Shown one piece after another: positions 15,234-23,400 of a DNA stretch of 25,295 nucleotides. The notes beneath the pieces are model-generated. The model worked only from the letters and a program-made list of their open reading frames with translations, was not told the DNA's origin and ran no database searches. The position numbers and the translations under genes were made by a program. Source of the DNA: Candidatus Sphingobacterium stercoripullorum (GTDB lineage Bacteria > Bacteroidota > Bacteroidia > Sphingobacteriales > Sphingobacteriaceae). Position 1 is the first letter of the stretch. Every line of letters starts with the position of its first letter. Location: assembly GCA_019114715.1 (NCBI GenBank), contig DXEZ01000036.1:1-25295 (forward strand). Direction: 5' to 3'.

Positions 15234-16799
15234 TTAATTAATTATATATTGCCTTGCAAGAGTACTAAAATCTTGGATTTCTTTTTCTACCCACAGTTGA
15301 TCTTTCCCTAATGTTTCTGCCATTAGCTTTGCCACATCTGGTGCAGCTTGCAATGCTGCTTTTGCATCCAACAATAAGAGCCTGAACCTGCGGTTTAGCA
15401 CGTCTTCTAATTTACAGACCATTTCATTTTCACATGCCCATACAACTTCTCCCATCAAATAAGGGTGGTCTGAATGGATTTTTTCTTTGAATCGATCATT
15501 TTCTTGAATCAATGCCTTGACTTTAGGTAAATCCGAACCGTAATATCTCCAGTGTCCTTCAACCTGGTCGGTGCTATAGGCATGAATTTTAAGTTCTTTT
15601 GTTTTGCAACTTTTCTCTGGGAGACCGCCTGTTTTTATAGCTATATCAACGGTATCTTCGGCCATCTTTCTATAAGTGGTCCATTTACCGCCCGTAATGG
15701 TTATTAATCCAGAGGCATTAACAATTAATTTATGGTCTCTGGAAATCTCCTTGGTGCTATTTTCATCTCCTTGCTTGGGTGCCGCTAAAGGGCGAAGACC
15801 AGAAAATGCACTCAATACGTCATTTCGTTGAGGTCCCGTTTTAAGGTAGGAGCCAGCAGTATCTAGGATGAATTTGATTTCTTCTTCCAGTGGCCTAGGT
15901 TCAATCTGGTGTTCGTTTAACGGTGTGTCGGTTGTTCCTAAAAGAACCTTTCCATTCCATGGCACACCAAAAAGCACCCTTCCATCGCTGGTTTCAGGTA
16001 TCATAAGCGCATCACGCCCACCTAAAAACTTAGGATCCACGACAATGTGTGTACCTTGGCTTGGCCGGACTAAATTTTTATGGTTGGGTTCCTCCATTTT
16101 TAAAATATCATCGACAAATATTCCTGTCGCATTGATAATTGTTTTAGCTTGGATGGCGTAGGATTTCCCTGATTCTGTATCTGTAAAACTTATGCCAGAT
16201 ACTTTATTATTACTATTTTTAACGATTTTGGTAACATCCGCATAATTAAGCACCGTAGCTCCGTGATCAATGGCTGTTTTTGCTAGTAATAGAGCTAGTC
16301 TAGCGTCATCAAACTGTCCGTCATAATATTGGATTCCACCGTTAAGTTTATTGGGCTCTATTTTAGGAATGTAATTGAGTACTGTTCCCTTACTAAGAGA
16401 CTTTGATGTGCCAATTCTATATTTTCCAGCCATCCAGTCGTATAGTTTTAGTCCTATAAGGAATTTCATCTTTGAGAAAAAACTATAGGTAGGGATTATA
16501 AATCTCTGGATTGAGGATACATGGGGTGCATTTTTAAATATCAACCCTCTTTCATGGAGTGCGGAATAAACTAGTTTGACATCACCATTGGCAAGGTACC
16601 GAACGCCACCATGTACTAGCTTTGTGCTCTTACTCGATGTGCTTTTTGCAAAATCATACTTTTCAAGTAAAATCGTTTTATACCCTCTACTTGCTGCATC
16701 TACAGCAATTCCTAGTCCGGTTGCTCCGCCTCCAATGACTGCTACATCCCACTCTTTGGTGTTTGTTAGAGACTTGAACAATTGATCTCTTGTATACAT
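15234..16799 (-). CDS. glpD: Glycerol-3-phosphate dehydrogenase GlpD (FAD-dependent, aerobic type)
   Basis: A 521-residue FAD oxidoreductase that converts glycerol-3-phosphate to dihydroxyacetone phosphate and passes electrons to quinone at the inner membrane. The dinucleotide-binding motif GGGATG is at residues 23-28, followed by the family block SSKSTKLVHGGVRYL. The DAO fold runs to about residue 370 and includes ITGGKWTTYRKMAEDTVD. A C-terminal DAO_C-type helical domain makes up the last about 120 residues. Length suits GlpD (about 500-550). It is the first gene of the minus-strand glp operon, 208 bp from the divergent regulator gene. A -7 box (16828-16835) and a candidate operator lie just upstream, so induction by removal of the DeoR-type repressor is likely. 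The anaerobic GlpA is less likely: there is no BFD-type iron-sulphur domain and no glpBC. Confidence 0.95.
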   Translation of the reverse strand: MYTRDQLFKSLTNTKEWDVAVIGGGATGLGIAVDAASRGYKTILLEKYDFAKSTSSKSTKLVHGGVRYLANGDVKLVYSALHERGLIFKNAPHVSSIQRFIIPTYSFFSKMKFLIGLKLYDWMAGKYRIGTSKSLSKGTVLNYIPKIEPNKLNGGIQYYDGQFDDARLALLLAKTAIDHGATVLNYADVTKIVKNSNNKVSGISFTDTESGKSYAIQAKTIINATGIFVDDILKMEEPNHKNLVRPSQGTHIVVDPKFLGGRDALMIPETSDGRVLFGVPWNGKVLLGTTDTPLNEHQIEPRPLEEEIKFILDTAGSYLKTGPQRNDVLSAFSGLRPLAAPKQGDENSTKEISRDHKLIVNASGLITITGGKWTTYRKMAEDTVDIAIKTGGLPEKSCKTKELKIHAYSTDQVEGHWRYYGSDLPKVKALIQENDRFKEKIHSDHPYLMGEVVWACENEMVCKLEDVLNRRFRLLLLDAKAALQAAPDVAKLMAETLGKDQLWVEKEIQDFSTLARQYIIN

Positions 16800-16827
16800 A
16801 TATGCACGGTTAATTGTTTGTGATGTT

Positions 16828-16835
16828 CAAATATA
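16828..16835 (-). promoter_or_regulatory. glpD operon promoter -7 box
   Basis: The minus strand reads TATATTTG, an exact match to the Bacteroidota -7 consensus TAnnTTTG, 29-36 bp before the glpD start. A TTTG at 16863-16860 could be the -33 element, though the 24-bp spacer is a little longer than the usual 19-21. The left arm of the inverted repeat at 16843-16884 lies within this spacer. Confidence 0.55.
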
Positions 16836-16842
16836 TAATAAA

Positions 16843-16884
16843 TCGTAATAATATGAAAACAAATGAAACTTTATTTTATTACGA
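16843..16884. promoter_or_regulatory. Candidate GlpR (DeoR-family) operator in the glpD-glpR gap
   Basis: A perfect 9-bp inverted repeat, TCGTAATAA (16843-16851) and TTATTACGA (16876-16884), with centres 33 bp apart, about three helix turns. The left arm sits between the -33 and -7 elements of glpD, a position where a bound repressor would block transcription. The TCG/CGA ends recall the CG-containing half-sites of GlpR/DeoR operators. That glpR binds here is inference from position. Confidence 0.45.
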
Positions 16885-17007
16885 ATGAATCCTATTCTCT
16901 AATTTAATAACAAATAACCGGACTCAAGGTTTTTTTACCGTTCAAAAACTGTATATTTAAGACGATTTTTATTTTACTTAGAACAATACTTCAATAATTA
17001 TTTAACT

Positions 17008-17769
17008 ATGGATTCTGTAGAACGGCATCGTTATATTCTGAAAAAACTTGAAACAGAAGGGAAGGTAAGCGTTTTAGATTTATGTGAAGAGTTGGATGTT
17101 TCCTCAGTCACTATCCGAAAGGATTTAAGGTTTTTAGAGAAAAGCAACCTATTATATAGAACGCACGGAGGGGCCACCAAAGAAAACCCATACACAAAAG
17201 ACAAGCCGGTTTACGAAAAAGAAAAGATTCTTGTTGAAGAGAAAAAACGAATAGGCCAAAAGGCAGCTGAGCTGGTAGAAGAAAACGACTCCATAATAAT
17301 AGCCTCTGGAACAACCATGCATGCCTTTGCTAGGGAATTGTCTCCTTCAGGGCAGCTGACCGTAGTTACCGCGTCCTTACACGTAGCTATAGAGCTCGGG
17401 AAATACGCCAATACGGACATCATACAATTAGGGGGAATTCTAAGGAAATCTTCTAGTTCAGTTACAGGAATCTATTCAGAGAGCCTATTAAAAGATTTTT
17501 ATTGTTCCAAACTCTTTCTTGGAATAGATGGTTTAGATTTAGACTATGGCATCACTACAACCAATGCCATGGAAGCACAACTCAATAGAAGTATGATTGA
17601 GAGTGCTCAAAAGATCATTGTGCTGGCGGATTCTACAAAATTTGGAAGGAAGAGTTTTAGTAAAATTTGTGATCTAGAAAAAATAGACGTAGTCATCACG
17701 GATGAAATTTCCAGTGTTTTTCAAGAGGCATTAGAAGAACAAGGAATCCAAGTGATTATATCAGGATAA
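17008..17769 (+). CDS. glpR: DeoR-family transcriptional regulator, probable glycerol regulon repressor
   Basis: A 253-residue protein with the classical DeoR layout. The N-terminal winged helix-turn-helix (residues about 6-58) includes SVLDLCEELDVSSVTIRKDLRFLE and the wing LLYRTHGGA. The C-terminal DeoRC sugar-phosphate sensor domain (about 75-235) has the ribose-isomerase-like IASGTTMHAFARE, the block LFLGIDGLDLDYGITTTNAMEAQLNRSMI, and VLADSTKFGRKSF. Members bind phosphorylated sugars or glycerol-3-phosphate through this domain. Divergent placement 208 bp from glpD, with a shared gap carrying an inverted repeat, points to control of the glp operon and perhaps itself. The family alone does not fix the ligand, and it could also act on the downstream sugar-oxidation genes. 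It is followed by a hairpin terminator. Confidence 0.88.
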   Translation: MDSVERHRYILKKLETEGKVSVLDLCEELDVSSVTIRKDLRFLEKSNLLYRTHGGATKENPYTKDKPVYEKEKILVEEKKRIGQKAAELVEENDSIIIASGTTMHAFARELSPSGQLTVVTASLHVAIELGKYANTDIIQLGGILRKSSSSVTGIYSESLLKDFYCSKLFLGIDGLDLDYGITTTNAMEAQLNRSMIESAQKIIVLADSTKFGRKSFSKICDLEKIDVVITDEISSVFQEALEEQGIQVIISG

Positions 17770-17783
17770 AAATGAACAACATT

Positions 17784-17810
17784 GAGATTTATACGTAAAT
17801 CTCTATTTTA
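17784..17810 (+). terminator. Hairpin terminator after glpR
   Basis: GAGATTTA (17784-17791) and TAAATCTC (17796-17803) form a perfect 8-bp stem closed by the loop TACG, a UNCG-type stable tetraloop in RNA, followed by TATTTTA. The T-run is short, so it may be a weak terminator. It separates glpR from the next operon. Confidence 0.55.
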
Positions 17811-17837
17811 AACAATAAACATAAACTTCATTTATAC

Positions 17838-19124
17838 ATGCAACCTAAAAACAACAAACAACAAAAGGGAGCTTCCAGGAGAGACTTTTTGAAAAAGGTG
17901 GCTCTAGGAGGACTAGCATTTAGTATCGTTCCTCGCCATGTTCTAGGAGGTGCGGATTATTTAGCACCAAGTGATCACTTAACAAAAGGGGTGATTGGCG
18001 TAGGATCTATGGGTAGAGGGCACTTTGGTTATGCAGGCACTAAGACTGTAGCCATTTGTGACGTGGATACTAGACATTTAGCTATTGCTCAAAATGCACT
18101 GGGAGGTGGAATCAAAGAATACCATGATTTCAGAAATCTAATTCAATCTCCTGAAGTAGATATCGTACACATAGCAACTCCTCCTCACTGGCATGGAATA
18201 ATGGCTGTTGAGGCCGCTCGTGCTGGAAAAGATATTTGGTGTGAAAAGCCAATGACCAGAACCATTGGTGAAGGTAAGAAGGTTAAAGAAGCTATTGCTC
18301 AGCATGGTAATATATATCGTTTAAATACCTGGTTTCGATTTGAAGCCGGCTTTTACGGGATGAATGTACCTGTCAAAAAAATAAAAAAACTAGTCGATTC
18401 CGGCATGTTAGGATGGCCTCTTAAAGTAACCATTTCCAAGCATACCGGTTTTGACTGGAAGTTCTACTGGGTAGGAAAAACGGATTTACCGGTTGATCCC
18501 ATCCCTAAAGAATTGGATTACGATTCTTGGTTAGGACCAGCACCTTACAAGCCCTATAGTACCCATCGAGTACATACTACTTTCCGTGGTTACTGGGATT
18601 ACGATGGCGGTGGCTTAGGCGATATGGGACAGCATTACTTAGATCCTGTGCAGTATTTCTTAGGTAAAGATGGTGAAAGCCCAGTGGAAATTCAGGTCGA
18701 TGCTCCTCAACAACACAGCGATGCAGTAGGTACTTGGCGAAAAATCGTCTATAAATATGCTGATGGATGTGAGATTATTTTGGATGGAGCAGGTACAGAA
18801 GAGGGGAAACCTTATATAGCAGGGCCGCAAGGTAACTTATACCGAGGGTTCCAATCGGATATTCCAGATTTAGATAGAAAGTTGGCTCAATTCCCAGACC
18901 CTGAACCACAGGTGACAGATTTCTTAGAGGCTGTACGGACCAGAAAGAAGTTCGCATTGAATGAAGTAAATGGATATTATTCATGTACTCTCGTGAACCT
19001 AGGTTTAACAGCATTACGCTTGAACCGTACGTTATACTACAATTCGGAAAAACAAGAATTTATTAACGATGAGGCTGCTAATAGATTGATGAATCAGCCG
19101 ATGAGAGGTCCATGGATTATTTAA
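17838..19124 (+). CDS. Tat-exported Gfo/Idh/MocA-family oxidoreductase
   Basis: A 428-residue NAD(P)-dependent oxidoreductase of the Gfo/Idh/MocA fold with a twin-arginine signal: SRRDFLKKV at residues 13-21, then a hydrophobic stretch to about residue 38, so it is folded with its cofactor before export to the periplasm. The Rossmann domain carries GVIGVGSMGRGH (51-62), the TPPHWHG block, and the EKP motif (Glu136, Lys137, Pro138), where Lys137 is the family's catalytic lysine. The substrate domain has GLGDMGQHYLDP, the usual D-x-G-x-H region. Bacteroidota enzymes of this kind often oxidise the C3 hydroxyl of glycosides. The next gene, 16 bp downstream, ends in two DUF1080 (3-keto-sugar hydrolase/lyase) domains, which supports such a role. 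The exact substrate cannot be read from the sequence. Confidence 0.88.
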   Translation: MQPKNNKQQKGASRRDFLKKVALGGLAFSIVPRHVLGGADYLAPSDHLTKGVIGVGSMGRGHFGYAGTKTVAICDVDTRHLAIAQNALGGGIKEYHDFRNLIQSPEVDIVHIATPPHWHGIMAVEAARAGKDIWCEKPMTRTIGEGKKVKEAIAQHGNIYRLNTWFRFEAGFYGMNVPVKKIKKLVDSGMLGWPLKVTISKHTGFDWKFYWVGKTDLPVDPIPKELDYDSWLGPAPYKPYSTHRVHTTFRGYWDYDGGGLGDMGQHYLDPVQYFLGKDGESPVEIQVDAPQQHSDAVGTWRKIVYKYADGCEIILDGAGTEEGKPYIAGPQGNLYRGFQSDIPDLDRKLAQFPDPEPQVTDFLEAVRTRKKFALNEVNGYYSCTLVNLGLTALRLNRTLYYNSEKQEFINDEAANRLMNQPMRGPWII

Positions 19125-19140
19125 ACTGAATTTTATTATT

Positions 19141-22100
19141 ATGAAAAAAATATTTCAATTAATAGCGTTTCTGTTCGTGGCTTCTAGTGCTTTTGCACAA
19201 ATGTCTCCCAATAGAACAACAGAAACGAAAATAGCAGATTTGTTAGCGCTGCAACCTGCGGAAGATCAAAGCGCCTACCTAGAGGCAATGGCCGAGCTTG
19301 AAAATAATTTCAGCTCCGAAGATGTATCTGCCTTATTAAGTACAATTACTCCTCCAGGAGGGAAAAACGCTAAGCTAGAGTATGTAACAAACTCCTACTC
19401 GTATTACGTGATCCAAGATGGCAAAGAGCAGGCGAGAGCAGTATACGAAAATGGTTTACTGGATGCTCTGAATAAAGTGAGTGACTTAGACAATAAAGGC
19501 TATATCATTCAATTACTTCAAAACTGCGGAAAAGAGGGGAGTATTGATGCTATATCTACCTATTTGAGTGATGAATATATGGCAGAAAAAGCTGCTCGCG
19601 CAATAAGCAGAATTGGTGGAGAAAAAGCATATGATGCTTTACTTACAGGGTTACAGAATAGCAGCAACGAGAAGTCGGCTATTGCAATTATTGGTGCAAT
19701 GGGAGAGCTAGGACAGGAGTCCTTTGAGAAACCTATTCTTTCTGTTGCAAACGCATATTCAAGCCCAGCATTTCAAAAAACTGTTTTATTTGCTTTGAGT
19801 AACTCAGGCACAAAATCATCTTTGAAATACTTCCGAAATAGTTTGAAAGAAGTTGATTATAAATACGATGAGAAGAACACTGCAGGAAATGCGATAAATT
19901 TTTCAAAAAACTTATTGCATAAAGGCGATAAAAAATCTGCAGAAAAACTACTCAAAGATATCAGCAAACAATCTTTAAAGAACGAAAATAACCAAACGCA
20001 TTTAGCAGCTATGCAGATGCTGTATACGATCAACCCCAAGAAATACCACGTTGAGATTTTAAAAGCATTACCAAGATCCGATAAGTTGACACGTGGTGGA
20101 TACTATAGGTTGATTGCACAGAATACTAAAATTCAGGACGCTGAAGCCCTATTAAAGATTGCTAGATTTGCTAGCCCTGAGCTACAGGAAAGCGTTATTC
20201 AGTATTTTGGTGAACACGGAGACAAGGAGCATGTGCGTGATTTGCAAGGGTTTTTAAAAAGCGACAATCAACCGGTTCGTTTAGCTGCTATTAATTCTGT
20301 ATACGCTTTAGCAGGAGAGGATAGTTATCAGCTGCTAATCAGTTCATTGAACGGCGGGTCTGAGCAGGAGATAGCTTTAATCAAATCTTTATTGTTAAGT
20401 GCAAAACAAGGTGATCCTATAGGTCTTGTAAATAGAGAATTAGCCATTTCTTCTTTGGAAGTACAAAAAATATTACTAGAAATATTAGCGATCCGAAATA
20501 ACCCGGAAACTTTCGCTGTTGTGCAGCCGTTATTAAGCTCCTCGAGTTTAGGGGTACGTTTAGCTGCTTATAAAACTCTTCCAAACTTAGCTTCTGAGGC
20601 AAATTTAAATGAAGTGATCACGGCATTAGAAACTGCTGATAAGGATGAAGTAATTTATGCTCAGCAAGGCGTTATCTCTGCAGTAAGCTTCAGTAGTCAA
20701 AAAGAAAGCTGGATCAATCAGTTGATTGCTAAAACAAAGCAAAGTGAAAACCCAAGTGTTTACTTTCCAGTATTTGCAGGGTTAGGTGGAGATAATGAAC
20801 TCTCAACCGTTAAAAGTTTTACGAGTAATGCTGATAATGGTACTAAGTCTGCCGCACTTAAATCTTTAGCCAGGTGGAGTAACTCCACTGCACTACCTTT
20901 CCTTTATGAGAAAAGTAGAGAGCAACTAAGTGATGAAGATTTTGAGTCGGTTTATAGCGGGTTTATTTCACAAGTCTTAAGCAGCGATCATACCGTAGAG
21001 CAAAAATACCTTTACTTAAGAGATGCATACGATTTAGCTAGAAACACAGGACAGAAAAGAACCGCTTTAGGAGCATTACAACAAGCACCTACCTACCAAG
21101 GGATGATGTTTGCAGCAAGTTTAATGGATAATAACGACCTAAAAGGAACTGCCAGTACAGTAGCCATGAATATTGCAACAGAAAACCCGCAATTTGATGG
21201 TGAGTCCGTTCGTCTTCTTTTAGAGCAAGCCATGGAAAACTTAAGTGGAAGTGAAAGTGCATATTTAAGAGAAGCCATCATTAGACATTTGTCAGAAATG
21301 GATGATCAAGAAGGGTTCGTTTCTATTTTTAACGGCAAAGACCTGACTGGTTGGCAAGGTTTAGTAGAAAATCCAATTAAAAGAAAGCAAATGTCTGCTA
21401 GTGAATTAGAGCAAAAGCAGGCGGAAGCAAATCGCATCATGCGTGAGGGGTGGATAATCGAGGATGGCGTATTAGTATTTAATGGGAGTGGAGATAATAT
21501 TGCTACGATAAAGCAGTATGGAGATATTGAGATGCTAGTAGACTGGAAACTCGATACAGAAGGTGAAGAAGGAGATGCAGGGGTTTACTTAAGAGGAACA
21601 CCTCAGGTTCAAATTTGGGATACTTCCCGAACCAATGTAGGTGCTGAAGTCGGTTCGGGTGGTTTATACAACAATCAAACGCATGAGTCTATACCTTTAG
21701 AAGTAGCAGACAATCCTTTAGGTGAATGGAATACGTTCCGTATTCGTATGGTGGGAGATAAGGTTACTGTTTACTTAAATGGTGTTCTAGTAGTTGATAA
21801 TGTAACACTGGAAAACTATTGGGATCGTAGCCAACCTATTTTTCCGATTGAGCAAATTGAACTTCAAGCCCACGGAACTAAAGTCTATTACAGAGATATC
21901 TATGTGAAAGAATTAGGTGGTGAGGCCTCATCCATTACAGAAGAAGAGGTAAATGCTGGATTTGAGGTGTTATTTGATGGGAGCAACCTAGATGCTTGGA
22001 CAGGTTCGGATAGCTATCAGATCGATAACGACGGCCACTTAGTGGTTCTGCCGAAAGAAGGCTCGGGTGGTAATTTTTACACCAAAAAGCAATTTGACAA

Positions 22101-22530
22101 CTTTGTGTTTCGTTTTGACTTTAAGCTCACTGAAGGCGCAAACAACGGCGTGGGGATTCGTACTCCTATGCAAGGAGACCCTGCTTACCAAGGCATGGAA
22201 ATTCAAATCTTAGATGACTCCGCAGATGTTTATAAAAACCTCGAAACCTACCAATACCACGGTTCTGTATATGGAATAATCCCAGCCCAAAAAGGTGCAT
22301 TAAAGCCTTTAGGTGAGTGGAATTCCCAAGAGATTCATTTGGATGGTGACCAAATTCGTGTTACTTTAAACGGGAAAATAATTGTAGATGGTAATCTAAA
22401 AGAAGCGACCCTAAATGGTACTTTAGATGGAAAAGATCATCCAGGTTTAAATAGGCAAGAAGGGCATTTGGCCTTTTTAGGACACGGATCAAAGGTACAC
22501 TTTAAAAATATTCGTGTGAAGACCTTGTAA
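19141..22530 (+). CDS. Secreted HEAT-repeat protein with two C-terminal DUF1080 (3-keto-disaccharide hydrolase) domains
   Basis: A 1129-residue exported protein. The signal peptide MKKIFQLIAFLFVASSAFAQ is probably cut after Ala19. Residues about 60-715 are a helical solenoid with HEAT-like repeats (for example around the phrase VRLAAYKTLPNLAS). Two DUF1080/PF06439 beta-sandwich domains follow: one from about 725 (IFNGKDLTGWQGL, with GVYLRGTPQVQIWD and a helical insert KRKQMSASELEQKQAEA), and one from about 940 (LFDGSNLDAWTG, with GMEIQILDD and YQYHGSVYGIIPA). DUF1080 proteins include enzymes that cleave 3-keto-glycosides made by partner oxidoreductases, and the gene 16 bp upstream encodes such an oxidoreductase. 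The two domains differ in detail, so one may cleave and the other bind sugar; this is inference. A strong terminator closes the operon 29 bp later. Confidence 0.87.
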   Translation: MKKIFQLIAFLFVASSAFAQMSPNRTTETKIADLLALQPAEDQSAYLEAMAELENNFSSEDVSALLSTITPPGGKNAKLEYVTNSYSYYVIQDGKEQARAVYENGLLDALNKVSDLDNKGYIIQLLQNCGKEGSIDAISTYLSDEYMAEKAARAISRIGGEKAYDALLTGLQNSSNEKSAIAIIGAMGELGQESFEKPILSVANAYSSPAFQKTVLFALSNSGTKSSLKYFRNSLKEVDYKYDEKNTAGNAINFSKNLLHKGDKKSAEKLLKDISKQSLKNENNQTHLAAMQMLYTINPKKYHVEILKALPRSDKLTRGGYYRLIAQNTKIQDAEALLKIARFASPELQESVIQYFGEHGDKEHVRDLQGFLKSDNQPVRLAAINSVYALAGEDSYQLLISSLNGGSEQEIALIKSLLLSAKQGDPIGLVNRELAISSLEVQKILLEILAIRNNPETFAVVQPLLSSSSLGVRLAAYKTLPNLASEANLNEVITALETADKDEVIYAQQGVISAVSFSSQKESWINQLIAKTKQSENPSVYFPVFAGLGGDNELSTVKSFTSNADNGTKSAALKSLARWSNSTALPFLYEKSREQLSDEDFESVYSGFISQVLSSDHTVEQKYLYLRDAYDLARNTGQKRTALGALQQAPTYQGMMFAASLMDNNDLKGTASTVAMNIATENPQFDGESVRLLLEQAMENLSGSESAYLREAIIRHLSEMDDQEGFVSIFNGKDLTGWQGLVENPIKRKQMSASELEQKQAEANRIMREGWIIEDGVLVFNGSGDNIATIKQYGDIEMLVDWKLDTEGEEGDAGVYLRGTPQVQIWDTSRTNVGAEVGSGGLYNNQTHESIPLEVADNPLGEWNTFRIRMVGDKVTVYLNGVLVVDNVTLENYWDRSQPIFPIEQIELQAHGTKVYYRDIYVKELGGEASSITEEEVNAGFEVLFDGSNLDAWTGSDSYQIDNDGHLVVLPKEGSGGNFYTKKQFDNFVFRFDFKLTEGANNGVGIRTPMQGDPAYQGMEIQILDDSADVYKNLETYQYHGSVYGIIPAQKGALKPLGEWNSQEIHLDGDQIRVTLNGKIIVDGNLKEATLNGTLDGKDHPGLNRQEGHLAFLGHGSKVHFKNIRVKTL

Positions 22531-22558
22531 TAAACATAAGCCCTTAAATAAGGGACGT

Positions 22559-22602
22559 AAATAATAATGGGTTGCATTTATATGTAGCCCATTATTATTT
22601 TT
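22559..22602 (+). terminator. Strong rho-independent terminator after the DUF1080 gene
   Basis: A perfect 13-bp stem (22559-22571 with 22588-22600) continues inward for six more pairs including two G-U, leaving a TTAT loop. A run of T lies at 22598-22602 on the plus strand. A small extra hairpin, CCCTTA/TAAGGG at 22541-22554, precedes it. The outer stem has A-rich flanks, so it may also work from the minus strand. Confidence 0.85.
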
Positions 22603-23400
22603 CACACCCTTTTAACGGTATTATTTCGCCAGATGTCCCTAAATTAATAGGATTATTAGTAGTTTTTAGTTCTCTTTATATTATTGCTGCATTGAAATTT
22701 TCAAGAGAACTAATTTCCTTCTATTATAGCCCGTATAGTATCCAAGTTCAAATTCTCCCTAGGTCTATAATATACTATCTTAGCATTTTTATCCAATATA
22801 ACGATCCTAGGTATGCTGTTGATTTCTAGTTTTGAACTCTCAAGACCTCCTCGATCCCAACTATGTAGCCAATCCATAGAGTGTTCATTTACACTGTTTA
22901 TAAAACTACTAGAATCGCTGTCTATAGATATGTAATCTTCCCTTAGTTAACAGCCATCTTAATTCTGTGGTCCAGCAGATTCTACAGTGTTAGCCAGTTT
23001 TCTTTTCGTTGTGATTTATAAGTACAAAAATTTCAACTAAATGGAATTGCTGATTGCATCTGCTCTTTCTTCAAACCTAATAGAAAGATATTACAAATTC
23101 AAACCTCAATTTCTTATGGACATCGTCCATTATTTATAGCTATCCATAATAACTAATCCCATGAACTATATAGGGATAGGATCTGATGTAATAGAACTCT
23201 TATTCGTGAATCCCATGATGTGCATTATCAATAGTACTATTTGTATAAATAGCTTTTAGAGTATACTAATCGGGAGTAGGTAGGGTTATTATCTAAATGT
23301 ATCCTAAAATTTTACAAGTTTAAAGTATAGTGTTTCAAAGAGCATTTAAAAGTAATATTAAAAGATTCCTCGTATATTAGAATCGTATAAACTTACAGCT
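22603..23400. other. Gene-free stretch with decayed coding remnant
   Basis: About 800 bp with no intact gene on either strand. The clearest content is the thioredoxin-like fragment on the minus strand at 22710-22946. The rest (22947-23390) has stops in all frames. It contains a direct repeat AATCCCATGA at 23156-23165 and 23209-23218. A weak -7-like TATATTAG at 23373-23380, one mismatch from TAnnTTTG, might serve the pirin gene 20 bp further on. No RNA gene is recognised. Confidence 0.6.
22710..22946 (-). pseudogene. Remnant of a thioredoxin/TlpA-like redoxin (C-terminal half)
   Basis: The minus strand reads 78 codons from just after an in-frame TAA at 22949-22947 to a TAG at 22712-22710. The translation looks like the second half of a Bacteroidota TlpA/thioredoxin-like protein: DYISIDSD (strand after the active-site helix), WLHSWDRGG, then INSIPRIVILDKNAKIVYY with the cis-proline (Ile-Pro) and the following strand, and a final amphipathic helix. 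There is no start codon at the beginning, and the CxxC half is missing from this frame. Just upstream another frame reads CRICWTTELRWLL, which may be the decayed active-site region after a frameshift; this part is doubtful. Taken as a broken gene, not expressed as a normal product. Confidence 0.6.

Noticed and set aside
22572..22829. 85-codon plus-strand frame after the DUF1080 gene
   Set aside because: It starts inside the terminator stem, has no family resemblance, and lies opposite the thioredoxin-like remnant.
23156..23218. AATCCCATGA direct repeat, 53 bp apart
   Set aside because: Only 10 bp and two copies; not enough for a CRISPR array, attachment site or iteron set.
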